DNA from: Chryseobacterium sp. UBA6632
Lineage (GTDB): Bacteria; Bacteroidota; Bacteroidia; Flavobacteriales; Weeksellaceae
DNA length: 5,107 nucleotides
Direction: 5' to 3'
Assembly: GCA_002455915.1 (NCBI GenBank)
Contig: DKLU01000102.1
Span: 1 to 5,107, forward strand
Shown here: positions 1 to 5,107 of the stretch, piece by piece
Numbering within the stretch: the stretch's first letter is position 1
Layout: every line of letters starts with the position of its first letter
Position numbers and translations under genes: made by a program
Notes under the pieces: model-generated
Databases searched by the model: none
The model's input: the letters and a program-made list of their open reading frames with translations, nothing else
What the model was told of the DNA's origin: nothing

Positions 1-2
1 CT

Positions 3-836
3 TCCTATTCCAACTATGTTTATTTTTACAATTGGGAAAAAATGGAAACTCCACAGAATATTTTGAGCATTGCGATTGATGGAGAAGCCTCTGGCGCTTA
101 TCCTGAAGGATTTTCTATTTGGAAAAACTTTGATCTGAGAACGGGAAATTTAATCAATGCTAAAGATTTATTTCAATCTAATTCAATAAAAACGGTTGAA
201 AATTTAATTCAAAAAAATGTCAAAAAAGAAATCAATGATTTTCTTGTTCAGCTGAAATCTGATAAAAATCCTTCAGAAGAAGTAAAGGATCAGATTTTGA
301 TTTATGAAGAATGCTATACCGATTATAAACTGGAAAGCATAAGATATTATTTTGGAAAAGATAAAATCAGGTTTATTGCCGGAAGGTGTTCTAATCACGC
401 GATGAGAGCTCTGGATGAATTGGGAGATCATGTAGTGGATATTCCTTATAAAGATTTGGATAAATATTGGAGTTCATACGCGAAAAATTTGTTGTCGGGT
501 TCAGAAAAAATAGATAAAACAAGCTTGGATAATAAACTGTATAAAGGAACTATCGACGGAAAATATCCAATTACCGTTCTGTTCGATCAAATTTATGATG
601 ACGGCTCTTTATCTGTAAAATACTGGTACAATAAAAATAAAAAACTGATCGAATGGCACGGGAAGCTGAAAGACAATCATCTTTCGCTTATAGAAAGTGA
701 TTATTACAATGAAGAAACGCGAATGTGGATCTTCAGAGCTTTAATAGAGGCCGACGTGAAAGGCAATAAAATTATCGGAACTTGGCAGGATGATAAAACA
801 AAAAAATATTTAAAACTAGAATTAGAAGAGTTATAA
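3..836 (+). CDS. DUF3298-like protein with C-terminal beta-rich domain, 5'-truncated by window edge
   Basis: The reading frame is open to the left edge: the codons before the Met at 42 read SYSNYVYFYNWEK without a stop, so this Met is probably internal and the true start lies outside the window. Numbering from that Met, residues 7-45 (alternating beta-strand pattern, then NFDLRTGNLINAKDLF at 29-44) match the pattern I know from DUF3298/RsiV-like domains, where a strand is followed by 'FDL.TG....DLF'. Residues 47-97 look helical, and 98-140 return to beta character. A second unit at 165-264 starts YKGTIDGKYPI, has a WHGKL strand and ends IIGTWQDD plus KYLKLELEEL, resembling small beta-barrel repeats of secreted or lipid-anchored Bacteroidota proteins. 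An export signal cannot be seen because the N-terminus is missing. The function is unknown. The stop is one base before the DUF423 start, which suggests co-transcription. The domain assignment is from memory of the family pattern. Confidence 0.75.
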   Translation, partial: SYSNYVYFYNWEKMETPQNILSIAIDGEASGAYPEGFSIWKNFDLRTGNLINAKDLFQSNSIKTVENLIQKNVKKEINDFLVQLKSDKNPSEEVKDQILIYEECYTDYKLESIRYYFGKDKIRFIAGRCSNHAMRALDELGDHVVDIPYKDLDKYWSSYAKNLLSGSEKIDKTSLDNKLYKGTIDGKYPITVLFDQIYDDGSLSVKYWYNKNKKLIEWHGKLKDNHLSLIESDYYNEETRMWIFRALIEADVKGNKIIGTWQDDKTKKYLKLELEEL

Positions 837-837
837 A

Positions 838-1224
838 ATGAAAACAATTACTTTAGTTTTTGGAGCCGTATACGGAATGTTATCCGTGATTTTAGGGGCG
901 TTCGGCGCGCACGCTTTAAAGAAAATTTTGTCGGTTGAAAGGCTGGAAAGCTTTGAAACAGGAGTAAGATACCAAATGTATGCGGCCTTCTTTTTATTGA
1001 TCGTAGGATATATTTTGAAGTTTGAAACCAAAACCGAAAATTGGATTTCATGGTTAATGATTCTCGGAACCATGCTGTTTTCTTTCAGTATTTATGGTTT
1101 AAGCATGCAGGATTATTTAGGTACAAACCTGAAATTTTTAGGGCCAATTACTCCGCTTGGAGGTTTGTTGATGATTGTAAGCTGGGGAATGTTGATTCTT
1201 TATTTTGTTAAAAATAAAATTTAA
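838..1224 (+). CDS. DUF423 family small integral membrane protein (YgdD-like)
   Basis: This complete 128-residue protein has the usual length for the DUF423 family. Four hydrophobic segments are visible at about 4-26, 46-61, 68-89 and 105-124. Family hallmarks are GAFGAHAL at 20-27 at the end of helix 1, a polar stretch with ETGVRYQMYAA at 40-50 leading into helix 2, and GPITPLGGLLMIVSWG at 102-117 in helix 4. The family sits in the inner membrane and its biochemical role is unknown; no catalytic residues are evident. The ATG lies one base after the upstream stop, so translation is probably coupled to the DUF3298-like gene. The purine-rich AGAAGAG about 8 bases before the ATG could serve as a weak ribosome binding site. 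The family call is firm; the function is open. Confidence 0.93.
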   Translation: MKTITLVFGAVYGMLSVILGAFGAHALKKILSVERLESFETGVRYQMYAAFFLLIVGYILKFETKTENWISWLMILGTMLFSFSIYGLSMQDYLGTNLKFLGPITPLGGLLMIVSWGMLILYFVKNKI

Positions 1225-1241
1225 AATAAATAATTAAAAAT

Positions 1242-1327
1242 AGATGCTTCGACTTTGCTCAAAATGACAACGCTAAAATTTATGGATTAGTATTAGAGAT
1301 GTCATGCTGAGCGAAGTCGAAGCATCT
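1242..1327. repeat. 28-bp inverted repeat, dispersed flavobacterial palindrome type
   Basis: The left arm at 1242-1269 (AGATGCTTCGACTT...) and right arm at 1300-1327 (...AAGTCGAAGCATCT) are complementary at 25 of 28 positions and separated by a 30-base spacer. Four of the next six bases inside the arms also pair. The core TGTCATGCTGAGCGAAGTCG is familiar to me as a sequence recurring between genes of many flavobacterial genomes, so this is probably a REP- or MITE-like element. It begins 17 bases after the DUF423 stop and would fold into a long hairpin in RNA. It has no T-tract after the right arm, so it is not a classic terminator, although it could stabilise the 3' end of the DUF423 message or stop transcription. 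Confidence 0.85.
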
Positions 1328-1350
1328 CAAAAGTTTTGCTAGTAAATTTT

Positions 1351-1380
1351 TTGCTTAAAAACATCCTAGTACACTATAAT
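1351..1380 (+). promoter_or_regulatory. Putative promoter of the CLC gene
   Basis: TTGCTT at 1351-1356 and TATAAT at 1375-1380 are separated by 18 bases and lie in A/T-rich DNA upstream of the CLC start. A transcript starting near 1387 would have a leader of about 35 bases. The -33 TTG fits the Bacteroidota pattern, but the downstream box is the general TATAAT rather than the typical TAnnTTTG. The site follows the inverted repeat, which supports the CLC gene having its own promoter. No operator or riboswitch fold is apparent. This rests on motif matching alone. Confidence 0.4.
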
Positions 1381-1421
1381 ATTACAAACAAATGATGATC
1401 GTAATTTTAAATTAAATTAAA

Positions 1422-2702
1422 ATGAAAATCAATCGAAGACGACGACTCATCAAAACATTTGATCTTTTGGATCAACCCATAAGATTCAATCCTTTTGTAT
1501 TCAGTCGTACTTTTTTTATGTGGGCGATTACAGGCTTAGTTGGCGGAATTATCGCAGGATTATACTGGATCGTTCTAGAACATTTTACAGAATTTTTAGC
1601 CGAATTTCAAGGTTGGATGGTAATTCCAACAATGGCAATTTCAGGATTGCTGGCGGGATTGGTGATTCATTTCATCGGCGACCCGGGCGAAATTCACTTA
1701 ATTGTAAACAATATCCGATTTAATAAAGGAAAACTTGATCCTAAAAATAATCCTTCCATGATTTTATCGTCACTTTTTTGTGTGGCATCGGGAGGAAGTT
1801 TAGGTCCGGAAGCGCCTTTGGTTCAGGTCACAGGTTCTACAGGAACATATCTGGGAAAATTATTCAGATTGAAAGGAGAAGAATTACGTTCTTTAAGTAT
1901 TGCCGGAATGGCGTCTGGGTTTACAGCGCTTTTCGGGGCTCCGCTTGGGGGAAGTTTATTTTCTCTTGAAATTCTGCACCACAAACACGCGGTAGAATAT
2001 TATAAAGCGATTATTCCTGCGTTGGTGGCGAGCTGTTTCAGTTATCTGATGTTTGCTTTGATTATCCATTTGGGAATCGGGGCGACTTGGGATCTGAAGG
2101 CGTATCATTACACTGGAGTTTACGATTTTCTTTATGCTTCGCTTTTTGGAATTGTAGGAACTTTATTCGGCTGGATCTTTATTTTTGTTGTAAAATTTTT
2201 TAAAAAAGTTTTTGAATACAGAAAATTTCCAATTTACATCAAAACTTGCGTTGGCGGAATTATTTTAGGAATTATTGCATTCTATTTTCCATTGACGAGA
2301 TATTTTGGACATAACGAAATCAACCAATTAATCAACGGAAATTATGCCTTGAATTTTTTAATTATCATTTTGATTTTTAAAATTTTAGCCATTGCGATCA
2401 CCGTAACTTCTGGATGGAGAGGAGGTTTTATCATTCCGTTGTTTTTTGTGGGAACGACTTTAGGTTTAATTATTCATAATTTATTTCCAACCGTTGATAC
2501 GACTTTGGCGATTGTAAGTTGCATGGCGGCAATTAATGCGTGTGTCACCAGAACGCCGATGAGTACAACGATTATCTTGGGAACTTTAACGGGCTTCACT
2601 TATTTTGTTCCGATACTTTTTGCGAGCTTAACAGGTTATTTTCTGGCTCCGAAAATTCCGTTTATTGGTTCACAATCAGAGAAATTATCTGAAGAAGAGT
2701 AA
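1422..2702 (+). CDS. CLC-family voltage-gated chloride channel or H+/Cl- antiporter, no CBS domains
   Basis: This complete 426-residue inner-membrane protein has about a dozen hydrophobic stretches and no C-terminal CBS domains, the length of a compact bacterial CLC. After a basic N-terminus (RRRR at 5-8), the three anion-path segments appear in order: GDPGE at 86-90 where the family usually has GSGIP, GGSLGPEAPLVQ at 124-135 with the gating glutamate as E130, and GFIIP at 335-339 for GxFxP. LFSLEILH at 179-186 matches the helix that in E. coli ClC-ec1 carries E202 and the internal proton glutamate E203; by my alignment E183 matches E202 and Ile184 replaces E203. The central tyrosine near the C-terminus is not obvious; F414 in KIPF may take its place. 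The start at 1422 is preceded only by an A/T-rich stretch, typical of this phylum. CLC membership is firm, but channel versus antiporter mode and ion preference are undecided. It appears to be a single-gene unit. Confidence 0.93.
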   Translation: MKINRRRRLIKTFDLLDQPIRFNPFVFSRTFFMWAITGLVGGIIAGLYWIVLEHFTEFLAEFQGWMVIPTMAISGLLAGLVIHFIGDPGEIHLIVNNIRFNKGKLDPKNNPSMILSSLFCVASGGSLGPEAPLVQVTGSTGTYLGKLFRLKGEELRSLSIAGMASGFTALFGAPLGGSLFSLEILHHKHAVEYYKAIIPALVASCFSYLMFALIIHLGIGATWDLKAYHYTGVYDFLYASLFGIVGTLFGWIFIFVVKFFKKVFEYRKFPIYIKTCVGGIILGIIAFYFPLTRYFGHNEINQLINGNYALNFLIIILIFKILAIAITVTSGWRGGFIIPLFFVGTTLGLIIHNLFPTVDTTLAIVSCMAAINACVTRTPMSTTIILGTLTGFTYFVPILFASLTGYFLAPKIPFIGSQSEKLSEEE

Positions 2703-2727
2703 ATAGTAAGTTTAATTGTTAGATATA

Positions 2728-2760
2728 AAAAAGTTCAGGTTTTGCCTGAACTTTTTGTTT
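2728..2760. terminator. Strong, probably bidirectional intrinsic terminator
   Basis: A perfect 12-bp stem pairs 2728-2739 (five A then GTTCAGG) with 2745-2756 (CCTGAAC then five T), with loop TTTTG at 2740-2744. On the plus strand the stem is followed by a T-rich tail, giving rho-independent termination 25 bases after the CLC stop. On the minus strand the run of A at 2727-2732 reads as a U-tract, so the same hairpin can also stop transcripts coming from the TolC gene. No other classic terminator is seen in the convergent gap. Confidence 0.88.
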
Positions 2761-2770
2761 TTGAAATCTC

Positions 2771-2829
2771 TCGCAGATTTAGGAGATTATGCAGTTTTTT
2801 TTTATCTGCGAAATTTGCTAAATCTGCGA
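2771..2829. repeat. 24-bp imperfect inverted repeat (TCTGCGA family)
   Basis: The left arm at 2771-2794 (TCGCAGATTTAG...GCAG) is complementary to the right arm at 2806-2829 (CTGCGAAATTTGCTAAATCTG...) at 20 of 24 positions, around an 11-base T-rich spacer. The right side also holds a 13-base direct repeat, ATCTGCGAAATTT, at 2804-2816 and 2822-2834, 18 bases apart. The sequence is unlike the element at 1242-1327. The TCTGCGA/TCGCAGA words resemble intergenic palindromes I recall from Chryseobacterium-type genomes. It contains no coding signal. Confidence 0.7.
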
Positions 2830-2838
2830 AATTTTTTC

Positions 2839-2960
2839 ACCATTAAGTTGTATTAAGAAGTTAAGGATAATTAAGAAGAGCTTCACTTTAAGTAAAAATT
2901 CATTAAAATCGGTTTAATTTAAACTTAATTCATCTTAACTGCTTAAATCTTCTTAATGGT
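2839..2960. repeat. 27-bp imperfect inverted repeat enclosing A/T-rich DNA (ACCATTAAG family)
   Basis: The left arm at 2839-2865 (ACCATTAAG...GTTAAG) is complementary to the right arm at 2934-2960 (CTTAAC...CTTAATGGT) at 22 of 27 positions, with 68 A/T-rich bases between. TTAAGAAG occurs at 2853-2860 and 2871-2878, an 18-base period, and its complement CTTCTTAA at 2949-2956. The element ends 12 bases before the TolC stop codon and nearly abuts the 2771-2829 repeat. No open reading frame of note lies inside. It looks like a non-coding dispersed palindrome or a MITE-sized remnant; the family name is descriptive only. Confidence 0.6.
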
Positions 2961-2972
2961 TCAATAAATATT

Positions 2973-4376
2973 TTATAAAGTGAAATTCTCTTTCATCCAT
3001 TTCAGTTTATTAAAGCTTTTTAAAAATTTAGTTTTAATGGAAATAAATTTCTCTTGCGCATCAATCACTTTATTTTCTCTTGAATTGATCAGGAAAAGTG
3101 AACTTTCTCCGTTGCTGTATTTTGTTTCTTCTGCATACAAAAGCCTTTGATAATTGACGAGATTACTTTCCGAAAGATTAATTTGAATATGATAATTCAT
3201 CAGCTCATTTTTATACGTTTCAATTTTGGTATCCAGTTCTCTTATTTTTAGCTGAGTATCCAATTGGTTCTGATTGATTTTAATCTTGGCCATCTGATAA
3301 TTCGCTCTTGCTTCTCTCTGGAATATAGGCATTTCAAGCTTTAAGCCATATTGAAAATTATTGTCAAAAAGCGGAAGATAGTCTGCACGGTAATTTTCTT
3401 TATTGAAAAAATTATAGGTGAAATCCAGTTTGGGAAGAAAACTCTGCCATTTCAGTTTGCGCTCACTTTCCAGAATATTATTTTTCTGGTTGTAATATAA
3501 AATTGATAAATGACTGGTTGTTTCCCTGTTTTTAAACTCCTGCAAAAGAAATTCAAAATCAGAATAGGCAACATGATTTGAAAGATGATCTGATGGGAAA
3601 ATGGGCTGTGAAATTTCATATAACTCCTGTCCGTCTTTCCATAAAAATACCTGAAGTTGCTGCGTACTTTTTACAAAATTAAGATAAGCATCTCTCTGCT
3701 GAAGTTCAAAACTCTGGAGTTGTGAAACGGCTTCAACCGTATCCATGGCTGGTCTTTCTCCGTATTCAAAGGTTTTTTTTGTCAGTTTCAGCCGTTCTTT
3801 ATTAATGTTAACAATTTTAGATTTCAGCTGATAGATTTCATAATGCTGTACCCATTCCCAATATGTATTTTCTGCTTCCAAAAGAAGATCATTAGTAAGT
3901 ACAGCTTGCTCGGCTTCGGTCATTTTTTGTGCAAATTTTGCCTGATCTAGAACCGCTCTTCGTTTATCATACAGAAGATTTTTAGCTAAAGGAACGGTAA
4001 TTCCCATTTGATACAATCCGCCTTTGGTATCGCTGGAATTTAATTTTTCGCCATCCAAATAATTGTAGCTTCCTGTTACTTCAATTCCATACCACGTTGG
4101 AATTCCCAATTCTACATTTTTCTGTTCGTAATATCTAGTTCCGTCAATGTTTTTTTCGCCCAGCTTAGCTCCTAAAACAGGATCAAAACTTCCTCTTGCT
4201 TTCGTGATTTCAGCTTCTGCCATTTTATTTTGAAGCTGATATTTTAAAGCCAACGGATGATAATTTTTAACCACAGAAATAAATTCCTGAGCAGAAATTT
4301 TCAGGGAATCCTGCGCAAAACTGCATTGAAAAAAGAATACAAGAAGGGTAAAAATAATTTTATTTTGCCTTTTCAT
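2973..4376 (-). CDS. TolC-family outer-membrane efflux protein (OEP)
   Basis: This is the outer-membrane channel of a tripartite export system, expected to form a trimer that receives substrate from the HlyD-type adaptor encoded just upstream. I choose the ATG at 4376 (467 residues) over the one at 4394, because MKRQNKIIFTLLVFFFQCSFAQ makes a clean signal peptide with cleavage near FA/QDS. Numbering from there, the OEP pattern appears twice: NYHPLAL at 38-44, a strand-to-helix turn at GITVPLAKNLLYDKR (125-139) and TFEYGERPAMDTVEA (202-216) in the first half; then FLPKLDFTYNFF (313-324), GLKLEMPIFQREARANY (344-360) and ETKYSNGESSLFLINSREN (417-435) in the second. Long amphipathic helices link these. 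The 17-base overlap with the adaptor gene indicates one operon with coupled translation. The length is normal for TolC relatives. The substrate cannot be told from this sequence. Confidence 0.92.
   Translation of the reverse strand: MKRQNKIIFTLLVFFFQCSFAQDSLKISAQEFISVVKNYHPLALKYQLQNKMAEAEITKARGSFDPVLGAKLGEKNIDGTRYYEQKNVELGIPTWYGIEVTGSYNYLDGEKLNSSDTKGGLYQMGITVPLAKNLLYDKRRAVLDQAKFAQKMTEAEQAVLTNDLLLEAENTYWEWVQHYEIYQLKSKIVNINKERLKLTKKTFEYGERPAMDTVEAVSQLQSFELQQRDAYLNFVKSTQQLQVFLWKDGQELYEISQPIFPSDHLSNHVAYSDFEFLLQEFKNRETTSHLSILYYNQKNNILESERKLKWQSFLPKLDFTYNFFNKENYRADYLPLFDNNFQYGLKLEMPIFQREARANYQMAKIKINQNQLDTQLKIRELDTKIETYKNELMNYHIQINLSESNLVNYQRLLYAEETKYSNGESSLFLINSRENKVIDAQEKFISIKTKFLKSFNKLKWMKENFTL
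4360..4376 (-). other. 17-base gene overlap, HlyD stop / TolC start
   Basis: The adaptor stop codon occupies 4362-4360 and the preferred TolC ATG 4376-4374, in a different frame. Such overlap usually means that ribosomes finishing the adaptor re-initiate on the channel gene, keeping the two parts in proportion. If the upstream ATG at 4394 were used, the overlap would be 35 bases. Confidence 0.7.
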
Positions 4377-5106
4377 CTTTGCCTGCTTTTTCATTTTTTA
4401 CTTCATAATAATCTGGTGGGAAACCATTGATGTTTCGCCATAATTCATACCAGATCGGAACGTCATTCAGAATGGCAATACCTTGTACGCCGGTTCCCAT
4501 TTTGATCTTTGGCGGCCATCTTTTTTCATTTTTATCTTCAATGACCAATGCTTTGAAAAGCCCGTTCATGCTAATGTTGCTTTCCACAGCAATTACTTTT
4601 CCTGCAAATGTTCCATAGCTGGAATTCGGCCATCCAGAAAACACGATTGCGGGAAAACCATCGAAAGTACACATCACACGCTGACCTTCTTTTACCAACG
4701 GAAGATCAACAGGTTTGATATAAATTTCTACCGCATGATCTACAACGGTCGGAACAATAGTTCCGATATTTTCACCGTCTTTCAGAATTTCCCCAATTCC
4801 GGCTTTGTTCAGCTGAACAATTTGTCCGTCCTGAGAAGCAATAATGAAATATAAACCTTGTCGCGCTTTATAATTGGCAACCTGATTTTCAAGCTTAGCA
4901 ATATCGCCGTCGCTGCCTTCAATTTGGCCCATACTTTGAAATCGTTCACCTTCAATTTTACTTAGTTTTTCCGTGTAATCCTGAATAACGGAGTTTTGCT
5001 CGATGCCCACATTTACAATTTCCTGTCGTGTTTGAGCCACTTTATTTTCCGAAGATGTTTTTTTAGCCACCGCATTTTGATAAGAAATACTTCTTTGCTG
5101 AAACTG
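4360..5106 (-). CDS. HlyD-family secretion adaptor (membrane fusion protein), N-terminus beyond window edge
   Basis: This is the C-terminal 248 residues of a periplasmic adaptor that bridges an inner-membrane transporter and TolC. The frame is open through the right edge (QFQQRSISYQNA precedes the GTG codon at 5070), so that GTG is an internal valine. Numbered from the edge, residues 1-80 are a polar, heptad-like coiled-coil arm. Residues 86-119 form the second half of a lipoyl domain (FIIASQDGQIVQL, then ILKDGENIGTIVP). Residues 124-176 form the beta-barrel (AVEIYIKPVDLPLVKEGQRV, then GTFAGKVIAVE). Residues 195-220 close the membrane-proximal part (KIKMGTGVQGIAIL). A conserved-looking tail, LWRNINGFPPDYYE, at 222-235 precedes a lysine-rich end. 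The missing part should contain the transmembrane anchor and the other halves of the hairpin and lipoyl fold. Its 3' end overlaps the TolC start by 17 bases. Confidence 0.9.
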   Translation of the reverse strand, partial: QFQQRSISYQNAVAKKTSSENKVAQTRQEIVNVGIEQNSVIQDYTEKLSKIEGERFQSMGQIEGSDGDIAKLENQVANYKARQGLYFIIASQDGQIVQLNKAGIGEILKDGENIGTIVPTVVDHAVEIYIKPVDLPLVKEGQRVMCTFDGFPAIVFSGWPNSSYGTFAGKVIAVESNISMNGLFKALVIEDKNEKRWPPKIKMGTGVQGIAILNDVPIWYELWRNINGFPPDYYEVKNEKAGKDEKAK

Positions 5107-5107
5107 C

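Noticed and set aside
831..1073. Minus-strand frames of 80 and 67 codons opposite the DUF423 gene
   Set aside because: They overlap a firmly recognised gene, show no domain and look like antisense shadows.
1304..1342. Tiny reading frame MLSEVEASQKFC inside the right arm of the inverted repeat
   Set aside because: It is 12 codons long, lies mostly within the palindromic repeat, has no ribosome binding site and reflects the repeat sequence rather than a gene.
1328..1421. Fluoride riboswitch or other leader RNA controlling the CLC gene
   Set aside because: The predicted leader is only about 35 bases of A/T-rich sequence with no stable fold or conserved riboswitch core.
1520..1969. Plus-strand alternative frames of 67 and 63 codons inside the CLC gene
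   Set aside because: They are Arg/Gly/Ser-rich out-of-frame translations of conserved CLC helices, with no independent signals.
2771..2960. CRISPR-like array in the convergent gap because of 18-base periodicities
   Set aside because: There are only two short copies of each repeat, of different sequence, with no regular unique spacers and no cas genes.
4377..4394. Upstream ATG for the TolC gene at 4394
   Set aside because: It adds MKKQAK ahead of an already complete signal peptide and lengthens the overlap; the ATG at 4376 fits better, though the upstream one cannot be excluded.
4427..4854. Plus-strand frames of 63 and 123 codons opposite the HlyD gene
   Set aside because: They are antisense to a clear adaptor domain, have odd composition and show no recognisable fold or start signal.
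5068..5070. GTG at 5070 as the start of the HlyD gene
   Set aside because: The frame stays open to the window edge and the visible part begins in the middle of the coiled-coil, so this is an internal valine.

Overview
The window looks like chromosomal DNA from a member of the Bacteroidota, most likely Flavobacteriia and close to Chryseobacterium or Flavobacterium. The grounds are very A/T-rich intergenic DNA, start codons preceded by A-rich stretches rather than clear Shine-Dalgarno boxes, a signal peptide ending in FAQ, and gap-filling palindromic repeats of the type common in flavobacterial genomes. The organism assignment is inference from style, not from a marker gene.

Layout, left to right. 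Positions 3-836 (+) hold the 3' part of a DUF3298-like protein whose start lies outside the window. A complete four-helix DUF423 membrane protein (838-1224, +) follows after a single base, so the two are probably co-transcribed. The gap 1225-1421 holds a 28-bp near-perfect inverted repeat and then a plausible promoter. A complete CLC-type chloride channel/transporter gene (1422-2702, +) follows, ending in a strong hairpin that can terminate transcription from both sides. The convergent gap 2703-2972 is filled by two further inverted-repeat elements of different sequence.

On the minus strand, a TolC-family outer-membrane protein (4376-2973) is preceded by, and overlaps, the 3' end of an HlyD-family periplasmic adaptor (runs off the right edge to 4360). 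These two are the periplasmic and outer-membrane parts of a tripartite export machine. The inner-membrane component is not in the window and would be expected beyond the right edge.

The genes form three independent units: DUF3298-like/DUF423, the lone CLC gene, and the HlyD/TolC export operon. I see no evidence for a novel defence, mobile or biosynthetic system. The points most worth a second look are the non-canonical CLC motifs and the three different palindromic elements on either side of the CLC gene.
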